A DNA stretch of 51,712 nt, taken from Petrotoga sp. UBA5851 (GTDB taxonomy: Bacteria; Thermotogota; Thermotogae; Petrotogales; Petrotogaceae). Every line of letters starts with the position of its first letter. The first letter of the stretch is position 1. The translations under genes and the position numbers were made by a program. The DNA is taken from assembly GCA_002431635.1 (NCBI GenBank), contig DJGH01000019.1, positions 47,427-99,138 of the forward strand. The letters are read 5' to 3'. Under the pieces are notes generated by a model. It was not told the origin of the DNA. It saw nothing but the letters and a program-made list of their open reading frames with translations, and did no database searches. Below are positions 7,882 through 15,605 of the stretch, one piece after another.

Positions 7882-8496
7882 ATGCAGATAATCTATGGAA
7901 CAAATAACGCCGCAAAAATAGAGTTTATGAAAAAAGTGCTTTTAGGTCTTGATATAGATATTCTTTCTTTTAAAGACATTAATTTTTCAGGACACATAGA
8001 AGAAAATGGCATAGATCCAATGGAAAATGCAAAAATTAAAGCCATAGGGTATCACAAAAAAATAAAAAGACCAGTATTCTCATGTGATTCAGGTCTCTTT
8101 ATAAAAGGTCTTAACGAACAAGAGCAACCCGGAGTTCATGTAAGACGAATAGATAATCAGGAGCTTACAGATGAGCAGATGATAGAGTATTACTCATCAA
8201 TTGCCAAACGCATGGGAGGACGTGCTTTTGCCCAGTATAGAAACGCTATTTGCCTTGTCGTGAACGAAGAAAAAGTATACGAATATGACAGTCGGGAAAT
8301 CTGGTCGCAGGAGTTTATGATAGCTGACAAACCACATAAAACAAGAATATCGGGATTTCCACTTGACTCAATATCCGTAAATATACAAACCGGACGCTAC
8401 TACTTGGATGAATCTGATGATAAGAGATATCAGCAGGAGATAATCTATGCAAAAGGATTCAGACTCTTTTTTGAAAGAGTGCTTAAGGATCTGTAA
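7882..8496 (+). CDS. RdgB/Ham1-like non-canonical purine NTP pyrophosphatase
   Basis: A 204-residue protein of the Ham1/ITPase family, which cleaves ITP, XTP or dITP to monophosphate and pyrophosphate to keep deaminated purines out of nucleic acid. The opening IYGTNNAAK (4-12) matches the T-x-N-x-x-K nucleotide-binding motif. IEENGIDPMENAKIKA (39-54) matches the EE-G-x-x-x-x-NA-x-x-KA block, and VFSCDSGLFI (65-74) holds the catalytic Asp69. The rest is divergent from typical RdgB: the GVHVRRI and SGFPLDSI regions replace the usual PGxxSAR and GYDPxF, so substrate preference may differ. The start is ATG behind AAGGAG. Confidence 0.75.
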   Translation: MQIIYGTNNAAKIEFMKKVLLGLDIDILSFKDINFSGHIEENGIDPMENAKIKAIGYHKKIKRPVFSCDSGLFIKGLNEQEQPGVHVRRIDNQELTDEQMIEYYSSIAKRMGGRAFAQYRNAICLVVNEEKVYEYDSREIWSQEFMIADKPHKTRISGFPLDSISVNIQTGRYYLDESDDKRYQQEIIYAKGFRLFFERVLKDL

Positions 8497-8519
8497 ATAA
8501 TGATGAAAGGCGGTGGAAT

Positions 8520-8837
8520 ATGGAGAAATATCCAAATAGTGAAGCAGAAAGAATAATCATGGAATACGAAGAAATAATATCGACAGATCCGGACGATGAT
8601 ACCGAAATGTCTGTAATAGATGTTTACAGAGATGATGCAGTAAACGAAGCCATAAAAGCGAAAAAGTCAGGGGATACTGACAAAGCCAGATATCTGATGG
8701 GATTAATCAAGAAAGCCGATGAAAAGTTCATGAGTATGAAAGATAAAATAAAAAAAGTATTTGCAGACGAATCTGATGTTATGGATGCCGTGGAAAGTAT
8801 CGAAGAAGATATATTAGATACTGATTATGATGTTTAA
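8520..8837 (+). CDS. Small acidic helical protein of unknown function
   Basis: A 105-residue protein that I do not recognise. It is rich in Asp and Glu, with a central basic patch (AIKAKKSGDTDKARYLMGLIKKADEKF) and helical heptad-like character throughout; it has no signal peptide or membrane segment. The start is ATG behind AAAGGCGGTGG. It is last in the 4690-8837 run, 23 bases after the Ham1-like gene, and converges with the DUF1801 gene 6 bases away. No GC-rich terminator hairpin is seen between them. Confidence 0.6.
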   Translation: MEKYPNSEAERIIMEYEEIISTDPDDDTEMSVIDVYRDDAVNEAIKAKKSGDTDKARYLMGLIKKADEKFMSMKDKIKKVFADESDVMDAVESIEEDILDTDYDV

Positions 8838-8843
8838 AAAAAC

Positions 8844-9251
8844 TTATTTTTTATTGACCTGTTCTACCCGCCATCTTACAATATCGCTGATTAAATCATA
8901 ATCTATGGGCTTATCAAGCGGAAACTGAATTGCTCCTTTGGAGGTTTTGTAGCCTATAAGGCGGTCTGAGAAAACAGAAGTGGCCTCACCACCAGGATAT
9001 AATCCGATATGATTTTTAAAAGCTGCAAAATGTATAAGATTTTCTTTCTGCCAGAATGTTGGCATTTGCCAGGAGATTTTTTCTACTGCATGCGGAGCAT
9101 TAGCGTGGATTGTATTGCGTATAGCCTGTAGCAGCTGACGAATTTCTTGGGCTTGATCTGCTATATAGTCATCAATTGAAATGATTTGTCCACAGAAATG
9201 ACTCTGCTGAATATTTTTAAATTCACGCAAACATTTTGGACATTTCCACAT
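8844..9251 (-). CDS. DUF1801 protein with N-terminal zinc-ribbon-like motif
   Basis: A 135-residue protein. Residues 1-21 form a probable zinc site (Cys4, Cys7, His18, Cys20). The DUF1801 (YdhG-like, Fe-S scaffold-like fold) domain follows: LLQAIRNTIHANAPHAVEKISWQMPTFW, the LIHFAAFKNHIGLYPGG segment, and the closing KGAIQFPLDKPIDYDLISDIVRWR. No catalytic role is established for the family. It starts with ATG 13 bases after the Imm5-like gene on the same strand, so the two form a small operon. Confidence 0.8.
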   Translation of the reverse strand: MWKCPKCLREFKNIQQSHFCGQIISIDDYIADQAQEIRQLLQAIRNTIHANAPHAVEKISWQMPTFWQKENLIHFAAFKNHIGLYPGGEATSVFSDRLIGYKTSKGAIQFPLDKPIDYDLISDIVRWRVEQVNKK

Positions 9252-9264
9252 AACTCTCCCCCTC

Positions 9265-9798
9265 TCAACAATACCATTTTATCTTTGCAGGATTGGGTTC
9301 ATTCTTAACTGAAACAGTCTGCAATGATTCTGTAAGATCGGTACACATTTGGACAGCAAATGCCCTGTACTCATCCTCTGTTGCATCCAGTCCGAGTCTG
9401 TCATAGGCAAGTGCAGCTGCTCCGTAAAAGTAAAGCCCAAGACAGTGCGAAAGAGTATGCACAACAGCAGCAGCTTGGCCACAGGTACGGGCTGCTGCCT
9501 GTGCGGAAGGATTGCCGTCAAGTTCACGGGCGGCAGCATGACATTCATTAAGAATTATATTCTTTACATCGGGAAACTTTACTTTGCCTTCAAGATAGCC
9601 ACGTGCAGCTTTCAGAGCTTTCCGTGGACGTGCGTCATCAGGATAGTTCTTTTCAAACACAGGAAGAATATGCTGCTGTGCATAATCAATACACCAATTG
9701 CAGATAGTTAGCCTGCTTTGTGTATCAATCAGCCGCATAAGTGCTATAGTTTCCGGTGCGTTTAGATCACCAAGCATTTTTCGGATTTTTTTTGCCAT
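9265..9798 (-). CDS. Imm5-like putative immunity protein
   Basis: A 177-residue alanine-rich helical protein. It resembles the Imm5-like family: CNWCIDYAQQHILPVFEKNYPDDARPRKALKAARGYLEGKV, followed by histidine- and alanine-rich helices (ECHAAARE, AAAVVHTLSHCLGLYFYGAAALAYDR). The family is named for possible immunity roles in polymorphic toxin systems, but no toxin gene is visible here and experimental evidence is thin. Base use differs from the neighbours: two 60-base stretches inside it (9421-9480 and 9481-9540) are 50% and 63% GC by count, against roughly 35-38% around it. This suggests recent acquisition. The start is ATG behind AGGAGG. Confidence 0.7.
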   Translation of the reverse strand: MAKKIRKMLGDLNAPETIALMRLIDTQSRLTICNWCIDYAQQHILPVFEKNYPDDARPRKALKAARGYLEGKVKFPDVKNIILNECHAAARELDGNPSAQAAARTCGQAAAVVHTLSHCLGLYFYGAAALAYDRLGLDATEDEYRAFAVQMCTDLTESLQTVSVKNEPNPAKIKWYC

Positions 9799-9874
9799 AG
9801 TAAGTACCTCCTAATAAGTAATACATAATGAAACAAACAGAACAAAAAGAAAGTATAAAAAAGGAGAAGTGAAA

Positions 9875-10546
9875 ATGGCAGGCAATTACTATAACGATAA
9901 ACTTAATTCAGAAAAACTATTTATGGTATATGACACGAAAATCAGCCGCATAAAGCAATATTTAAAGGCAGAGATCGACTATATCTGCAGTTCTATAAAC
10001 GGAAATGAAACGATACTTGAGCTTGGTGCAGGATATGGGCGAATTATAAAAGAAATTGCACCATACTGTAATTCAGTTGTTGGAATTGATATATCTGAAA
10101 ACAATGTAGTACTTGCAAAAGAGTATTTAAAAATTCTTCCGAATGCAGATGTTATAAAAATGGATGTACATAATATTACAGTGAAAAGTACATTTGATAT
10201 TGTATTATGTTTACAGAACGGGATTTCTTCAATGAGAATCACACCAGAAGATATAAAAAATATAATGAATTTACTAAACTCCGGAGGACATGCCTTCTTC
10301 AGCACTTATAGCTCTAAATTTTGGGACTGCCGTCTCGAATGGTTTCAAGAACAAGCATCTAAAGGGTTGTTGGGAGAGATTGATATGGAAAACACTGGTG
10401 ATGGTGTTATTGTTTGTAAAGATGGCTTTAGAGCTACTACAAGATCTCCCGAAGAGTTTGAAAAGATCGGAAGGATGACCGGTTATCCATTTAAGATTGT
10501 AGAAGTTGATGATTCCAGTCTTTTCCTAGTTATCATTAAAGAATAA
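9875..10546 (+). CDS. Class I SAM-dependent methyltransferase
   Basis: A 223-residue protein. Motif I is ILELGAGYGRIIKEIA (about 46-61) and motif II VVGIDISENNVVLAKEYL. An acidic motif VIKMDVHNI is followed by FDIVLCLQNGISSM and LNSGGHAFFSTYSS. The acceptor substrate is unknown. I chose the ATG at 9875 because AAGGAGAAG sits just before it; an in-frame GTG at 9869 overlaps that site. It is separate from the 4690 methyltransferase, shows low sequence similarity to it by eye, and stands alone between the minus-strand pair and the sugar operon. Confidence 0.82.
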   Translation: MAGNYYNDKLNSEKLFMVYDTKISRIKQYLKAEIDYICSSINGNETILELGAGYGRIIKEIAPYCNSVVGIDISENNVVLAKEYLKILPNADVIKMDVHNITVKSTFDIVLCLQNGISSMRITPEDIKNIMNLLNSGGHAFFSTYSSKFWDCRLEWFQEQASKGLLGEIDMENTGDGVIVCKDGFRATTRSPEEFEKIGRMTGYPFKIVEVDDSSLFLVIIKE

Positions 10547-10726
10547 TAATATAGACTGAGCGATACTAAAGATCCCATGAATATAAGCGAAGTCGTTTCT
10601 CAGTAGCTATCTAACCCCATTTTATCTTTTTTTCGTTTTTACTTTACAGACAGCTTGTGGTTATTTTCTATGATATTATTATACCTTAATTTTAGTATAA
10701 AACATGTCATTGACTTTTTAATACAG
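10547..10726. other. Intergenic region with a possible stem-loop
   Basis: No gene is seen. ACTGAGCGA (10555-10563) can pair with TCG (10593-10595) plus CTCAGT (10599-10604), leaving a TTT bulge and a loop of about 29 bases. This could be the 3' end of the methyltransferase transcript, but there is no immediate T-tract. The remainder is AT-rich. Confidence 0.3.
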
Positions 10727-10752
10727 AAAAAGCAGGTGAGCTGATCACCTGC
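10727..10752 (-). terminator. Terminator of the GH84 sugar operon
   Basis: On the minus strand GCAGGTGA and TCACCTGC form an 8-bp GC-rich stem (10732-10752) followed by TTTTT (10731-10727). It lies about 36 bases after the stop codon of the GH84 gene. Confidence 0.85.
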
Positions 10753-10787
10753 GCATTTTAACGTTAAGAGTACGAGGAGTATATAGG

Positions 10788-12161
10788 TCAGTATTGTGTA
10801 AGTTTTAGAAGGCTTTTTGCCTGGAGCAGATACTTCAGGCAAAAACCCAGAAAGTCTATGCCGCCAGCAAAACTTTGAAATCCTATGCTTTCTGATATTT
10901 TTCTTTCCAAGTAGGATACTTTTTCTTCCACTTCTTGTATATCTGTTTTTGAAGGGAACTCACACTGTATGTCAGAGCTTAATCTTATCAGTTCAAAGGT
11001 TTCAAGTATAATGCGAAGCTTTGTGTTCAGTTCTTCTACCCATGGTAATATATCTTTCCGAAGTTTTTCATCTATTTTTTCAAGACAGGTTAAGTTTTGG
11101 ATATGTCTTTTTATAATGCTTATATACTTTTCAACTGTTTGATCGGATCTGAGGTTGTACTCGTTTTCAAAGGCAAGTACAAGCTCTTTTAATTTTTCAT
11201 AGCCTTCTGGATGCAGCGGACTTTTAAGATTAAAGTGAACTAGCGTCATGAGTCCGTTGTAGGCATCCGGATAAAGCTCTTTGAGCGAAAGTTCCTTTGA
11301 GTTTACAGGATCATAGGAGCCGGGTGAATGCATATAATTTATGGCATCGGCCATTACAAGCATGCTTGCATAGGCTTGGTTCATAGGGTTAAGTACTATT
11401 CCCTTTGAGTAGAGATAAAGATCTTTTTCCCTTGATTCATACGGTCCTATATGAAGTTCTCCGCACATTAGGGAGTCGTTTACAGGGAAGTTATCCCAGT
11501 AGAGTACTTTCCTCCTGAAAGCGTGAGATATTTTTTTTGTGTTTTCTGTCTGCAGTTTTTGTGAGCAGACTTCTTCTCCGGTCCACATAAGGTCTATCCG
11601 CAGATCAAGATTTTCTCCGAGAAGGTTATGGTACTGTACAGGATTGGCTCCATGGTATAAAGTAGGACATATAATTAACTTTGCATCTTTGTCTTTTTTA
11701 AGCAGCTTGCTGTATAGTCTGTTTGAAAAATCAGACTGGGCGTGTGCAAGTGAACTGTACTTCTCCTTATCCACCCTATGGTTCAGGGAAAGAGGAATAT
11801 CATCGAAAAAGAGAGAGAATGTTCTTACTCCCAGGTCGGAAAAGAAAGTATACTTTTCAAAAAGCTTTTCCAGATCTTCATCATGTGAGTATACCAGAGA
11901 AAGCCCCGGGCTTACGGCAGCTGAAAACTCGACATGATTTTTTGCGGCAAGATTTATCAGTTCTGAAAACTCTTTATCGTATCCTCTGGGATAAGGGTCT
12001 TTCCAGCGCAATCTGTGGAAAGGGTCGGTTTTTGGGGCATAGATGTAAAGGTTATATCCTTTTTTGCCCATGAACTGTATAATATCTTTGCGTTCAATGT
12101 GGCTCCATTCACGGCCATAAAAGCCTTCAACTATGCCCTTATATTCAAAATAATTTTCCAT
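10788..12161 (-). CDS. GH84 beta-N-acetylglucosaminidase
   Basis: A 457-residue glycoside hydrolase. The opening YKGIVEGFYGREWSHIERKD (7-26), YAPKTDPFHRLRWKDPYP (41-58) and SLFFDDIP (116-123) are diagnostic of family 84. Asp120-Asp121 is the catalytic pair of the substrate-assisted mechanism, in which the 2-acetamido group acts as nucleophile. Family members remove terminal beta-linked GlcNAc from glycans or proteins. There is no signal peptide, so it acts in the cytoplasm on imported GlcNAc-containing saccharides. The C-terminal 150 residues are helical. It is the last gene of the ROK-ABC operon, 12 bases after the preceding permease gene, with a terminator following. Confidence 0.9.
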   Translation of the reverse strand: MENYFEYKGIVEGFYGREWSHIERKDIIQFMGKKGYNLYIYAPKTDPFHRLRWKDPYPRGYDKEFSELINLAAKNHVEFSAAVSPGLSLVYSHDEDLEKLFEKYTFFSDLGVRTFSLFFDDIPLSLNHRVDKEKYSSLAHAQSDFSNRLYSKLLKKDKDAKLIICPTLYHGANPVQYHNLLGENLDLRIDLMWTGEEVCSQKLQTENTKKISHAFRRKVLYWDNFPVNDSLMCGELHIGPYESREKDLYLYSKGIVLNPMNQAYASMLVMADAINYMHSPGSYDPVNSKELSLKELYPDAYNGLMTLVHFNLKSPLHPEGYEKLKELVLAFENEYNLRSDQTVEKYISIIKRHIQNLTCLEKIDEKLRKDILPWVEELNTKLRIILETFELIRLSSDIQCEFPSKTDIQEVEEKVSYLERKISESIGFQSFAGGIDFLGFCLKYLLQAKSLLKLTQY

Positions 12162-12173
12162 AGTTCACCTCTG

Positions 12174-13430
12174 TCAGTATTTAACGGCTCCTTCCACCAT
12201 GCCTGATATAATTTTTTTCTGAAAGATTAAAAATATTATTATGATAGGTATTCCTGCCACAGATGATGCGGCCATAAGCTCGGGCCATGCGACCTGATGC
12301 ATTCTGTTGAAGGTTGCCAGTCCTACCTGAACTGTTCTCATGTTGTTTGAAGAAGTGAGTATAAGAGGCATATAAAGGTCATTCCAGCTTGCCACGAAAG
12401 TATTTATAGCTAATACAGCAAGCGCAGGTGTTGAAAGAGGCATAATGATTTTTGTAAATATTTTGAAGTCATTTGCTCCGTCAACGTATGCCGATTGGTC
12501 CAGTTCAAAAGGTATCTGTTCTATATACTGGCGCATGAAAAATATACCAAAGGAAGTCACGACTCCCGGTGCTATGAGTGCGTAGAGAGTGTCAATCCAG
12601 CCTAGGAACTGCATAAGCTTGAATATGGGTATGATTTTTACCTGCAGAGGTATCATCATAGAACTCAGAACAATTGCGAAAAGTACTTCCTTTCCGCGGA
12701 ATTTTTTCCGTGCGAAAACGTAGGCGACCATGGAACAGAAAATAAGATTTCCCAGCACATGACAGACCGATACGATTGCAGAGTTGAGCATATATCTGGC
12801 AAAATCATTCTGCTGAAGGACATTTTTATAGTTCCAGAGAGTCGGAAACCGGTATCTTAGAGTAACGTTATCGATAAAAAGCTTTTCATTATTTTCAAAT
12901 TCAAACTTCAATCCGACAAAGTTTATATGTTCTGTATCGGGCATACTGTATCTGTCCGGTTTTACATGAACTACTGCGGTACTCCATTCTCCGGGAACAT
13001 ACGTTATCTCTGTGGGTATGAACTCCTGTGTGCCTTCAACGTCTTTAAAGCCAAGGTAAAAGACTTTGATCTTTTGACCGGTGTTTATGTCAAAAGTAAA
13101 ATCTTTTATCTTTTTAATATCAACATCGCCCACATTTAGCATTATTCCTGTAATACCGTCTTTTATGTCCAACTGTAGAACCTTTCCTGAGTTATTGTCC
13201 CCGTCGACTGTATCAAACTTTTCAGATCCGATAGGGAAGAGCTTTTTTGTCAGGAAGAACGACGGCAGTTCAAAATCAGACAGTTCAACTTCTTTGGTAA
13301 TGTTGAAAAGATCCCCTTCCGGGATAAATGAAGTGATTACGGTCATGACAAGAGGTATGAGTGAAAGAATCAGAAGAACCGTAAGAATAAAGATATTAAG
13401 TTTGGCAATAAAAGTTTTTTTTGTTTTCAC
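12174..13430 (-). CDS. Sugar ABC permease, MalG type, with a large extracytoplasmic insert
   Basis: A 418-residue inner-membrane permease of the CUT1 type. The usual length is about 275. Helix 1 spans about 11-33. Residues about 41-194 then form an inserted domain outside the membrane, before the normal sequence resumes at FPTLWNYKNVL (195). The insert is beta-rich (VLQLDIKDGITGIMLNVGD, KIKVFYLGFKD, FVGLKFEFENNEKLFIDNVTLRY) and looks like a jelly-roll of carbohydrate-binding type. The EAA loop that docks the ATPase is at about 305-333 (SAYVDGANDFKIFTKIIMP). The start is GTG, overlapping the upstream permease stop by four bases (GTGA). No ATPase gene is nearby, so a shared MsmK-like ATPase elsewhere is likely. 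Confidence 0.88.
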   Translation of the reverse strand: MKTKKTFIAKLNIFILTVLLILSLIPLVMTVITSFIPEGDLFNITKEVELSDFELPSFFLTKKLFPIGSEKFDTVDGDNNSGKVLQLDIKDGITGIMLNVGDVDIKKIKDFTFDINTGQKIKVFYLGFKDVEGTQEFIPTEITYVPGEWSTAVVHVKPDRYSMPDTEHINFVGLKFEFENNEKLFIDNVTLRYRFPTLWNYKNVLQQNDFARYMLNSAIVSVCHVLGNLIFCSMVAYVFARKKFRGKEVLFAIVLSSMMIPLQVKIIPIFKLMQFLGWIDTLYALIAPGVVTSFGIFFMRQYIEQIPFELDQSAYVDGANDFKIFTKIIMPLSTPALAVLAINTFVASWNDLYMPLILTSSNNMRTVQVGLATFNRMHQVAWPELMAASSVAGIPIIIIFLIFQKKIISGMVEGAVKY

Positions 13431-14305
13431 AAATAATCACTCCTGAGAGCGCGTTTTTGTATAAGAGTAATCGTCATGATTATTGCAAGCAGAATGTACG
13501 CAATGGCTGAACCGTAACCCATCTCATAGTTTCGGAACGATACCCTGTAAAGATAGTGTACTATAGTCTCGGTAGAGTTTCTTGGACCTCCGTTGGTCAT
13601 GGTGAAAACTTCGGTAAAGATCTGAAAAGATCTTATTGTGTTCAGGGCAATGACAAAAAATAAAGTAGGCCGTATCATGGGAATAGTTATTTTAAAGGCG
13701 ATCTGTATGGGTTTTGCACCGTCAATCCTTGCGGCCTCGTATACTGAGTAAGGAATGTTCTGAAGTCCGGCATATATAAGTATCATGTAGTAGCCGAACG
13801 ATGCCCAGACATCCATAATCATTATTGCTCCAAGAGCTGTATTCTGGTTGGCCAACCAGCTTCTTTCCTCGACGGCAAAGCCGAAAAAATGAAGTACCGT
13901 GTTAAAAAGTCCTGTTCCGGAGTACATGTATATCCACATCATGGATATGACGACCATGGAGATCATAGACGGCAAAAAAAAGCCTGCCTTGAAAAGTCCG
14001 CTGAACTTAAGGTTGAGATGATTAAGTAAAATAGCGATGAGTATAGCAATGGCTATTGTGAAAGGCAACGTTCCGGCTACGAAGATGAGGGTATTCAGAA
14101 CACTTTTTATAAACACCTCATCATGAAATGCCCTGGCATAGTTTTCCAAGCCGATAAAGGTTGCCTGCGGATTGAGTCCTGAGTATTTTGTAAAGCTGAC
14201 AAAAAAAGAGTATAAAAGTGGGTAAAGTTCAAAAGCAAAGAATGTGATTATCCATGGTGAAAGAAATATCAGAACTGTAAGTCGTTTTTTGGTTTTGGGC
14301 TTCAT
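13427..14305 (-). CDS. Sugar ABC permease, MalF/UgpA type
   Basis: A 292-residue permease with about six helices. The EAA loop reads YEAARIDGAKPIQIAFKITIPMI near residues 190-212, a good match to the consensus that contacts the ATPase. It is the partner of the 418-residue permease, with which it overlaps by four bases. The start is ATG behind TAGGAGGA, close after the 14321-14349 hairpin. No unusual features. Confidence 0.92.
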   Translation of the reverse strand: MKPKTKKRLTVLIFLSPWIITFFAFELYPLLYSFFVSFTKYSGLNPQATFIGLENYARAFHDEVFIKSVLNTLIFVAGTLPFTIAIAILIAILLNHLNLKFSGLFKAGFFLPSMISMVVISMMWIYMYSGTGLFNTVLHFFGFAVEERSWLANQNTALGAIMIMDVWASFGYYMILIYAGLQNIPYSVYEAARIDGAKPIQIAFKITIPMIRPTLFFVIALNTIRSFQIFTEVFTMTNGGPRNSTETIVHYLYRVSFRNYEMGYGSAIAYILLAIIMTITLIQKRALRSDYL

Positions 14306-14320
14306 GGTAATCCTCCTAAA

Positions 14321-14349
14321 GAATATTCCCGGATAAACCGGGAATATTC
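14321..14349 (-). other. Perfect hairpin between binding-protein and permease genes
   Basis: GAATATTCCCGG (14321-14332) and CCGGGAATATTC (14338-14349) form a 12-bp perfect stem with a 5-base loop. On the minus strand it is followed by TTTAGGAGGA, with no long T-run. It probably stabilises the 3' end of the binding-protein mRNA, or partly terminates, so that more binding protein than permease is made. The malE-malF spacer of E. coli behaves in this way. Confidence 0.7.
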
Positions 14350-14359
14350 GATAATAAAC

Positions 14360-15574
14360 TTATTTATATCTGTCAAGAATCCCCTGTATTTTATCGTTAT
14401 ACTTTTTAAGAGTCTTGTCCACATCGCTGTAATCAAGAATAATCTCTTCTATCATGCTTGTAAGCTCAATTTCAACATCTTCCCATCGTGTATAAAGAGG
14501 TGCTGCAACTGCATATGTGTTTTGTTTTACAAACATCTGGTAAAGCGGATTCTCGTTCCACCATGGATCAAGTATGGCAAGCCTGTTGGACGGATATATC
14601 TGCGGTACTCTTTTTGTTATAAGCATTGCAACATCGTCTCTGAGAAGGTACTCTACAAGTTTCATGGCGGCATCTTTGTTTTTTGTGACTTTTGATACCG
14701 TAAGTATTTCTCCTCCTGCAAAAGATGCGTGTGTTCCTTTGTCTTTAGATGGCTTTGGAACAAAACCAAGATAGAAGTTTAGTTTTGGATATGTTGTCTG
14801 CAAAGTGCTTATAGACCATGCACCTGCTACATACATTCCAACACGTCCTTCACCAAAAGCCTGCTCTACGCCTGTCTGCTTATCTTTGATTGAGTATCTG
14901 GCAAGCTCTTGATAAAACTTTGCGGCATCTGATACTTCTTTTGTGTTAAGTGTAGCTTTGGTATAGTCTGAATTAAGAACATTTCCGCCATTTCCCCATA
15001 CTGCAGGCAAGAACCACTGCTGAGCTGGTGAGTAGAGTTCACCTGAGCACAGACCGAAGCCATAGAGATTCTTTCCTAGAGCACTTATTTTTTTGGCAGC
15101 TGCCAGAGCGTCTTCCCATGTTTTGGGAGGATTTACAGGATCTAATCCTGCTTTTATAAAAAGATCAACGTTGTAGTAAAGAACCCTTGTGCCTAAAAGC
15201 CACGGAAATCCATAGTACTGGTTTTTGTATTCGGTTTGGTACCATCCGGTGATATTCGGATACTTTTTCATTTCGGATGTGATGTTCATAAGAACGCCTT
15301 CCGATGAGAACTGTGGCATCCATGTATTTCCCAGTTCAATTACGTCAGGCGGGTTTCCGGCAGCAAATGCAGTGGTTATTTTATCCTTGCCGTTTCCCCA
15401 CGATAACTGTACAACTTCCAACTGAATATCTGGATTTTCCTTTCTAAACTGTTCAAGTACGGCATCAGATGTAGGCTGATCCATCATAAACTGCCAGAAA
15501 GTAAGTTTTGTTGCTGCCATGCCTAAACTTACCATAAGAACCAATAATAAAAGAACTGAAAGTCTTTTTAACAC
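14360..15574 (-). CDS. Sugar ABC transporter substrate-binding protein
   Basis: A 404-residue family 1 binding protein. A signal peptide covers about residues 1-20 (MLKRLSVLLLLVLMVSLGMAA) with no lipobox cysteine, so the mature protein is free in the periplasm, as in Thermotogota. Then come KLTFWQFMMDQPTSDAVLEQF and VVQLSWGNGKDKITTAFAAGNPPDVIELGN, the usual N-lobe start. Aromatics such as YYGFPWLLGTRVLYYN fit a sugar site. The neighbouring GH84 gene suggests a GlcNAc-containing oligosaccharide as ligand (inference). The start is ATG behind AGGAGG; the gene lies 31 bases after the ROK regulator. Confidence 0.92.
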   Translation of the reverse strand: MLKRLSVLLLLVLMVSLGMAATKLTFWQFMMDQPTSDAVLEQFRKENPDIQLEVVQLSWGNGKDKITTAFAAGNPPDVIELGNTWMPQFSSEGVLMNITSEMKKYPNITGWYQTEYKNQYYGFPWLLGTRVLYYNVDLFIKAGLDPVNPPKTWEDALAAAKKISALGKNLYGFGLCSGELYSPAQQWFLPAVWGNGGNVLNSDYTKATLNTKEVSDAAKFYQELARYSIKDKQTGVEQAFGEGRVGMYVAGAWSISTLQTTYPKLNFYLGFVPKPSKDKGTHASFAGGEILTVSKVTKNKDAAMKLVEYLLRDDVAMLITKRVPQIYPSNRLAILDPWWNENPLYQMFVKQNTYAVAAPLYTRWEDVEIELTSMIEEIILDYSDVDKTLKKYNDKIQGILDRYK

Positions 15575-15605
15575 CTAATCCACCTCCTAAGTATAAATAT
15601 CCCTT

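Noticed and set aside
8838..8860. Terminator between the acidic protein gene and the DUF1801 gene
   Set aside because: Only A- and T-runs are present with no GC-containing stem, so I do not call an intrinsic terminator.
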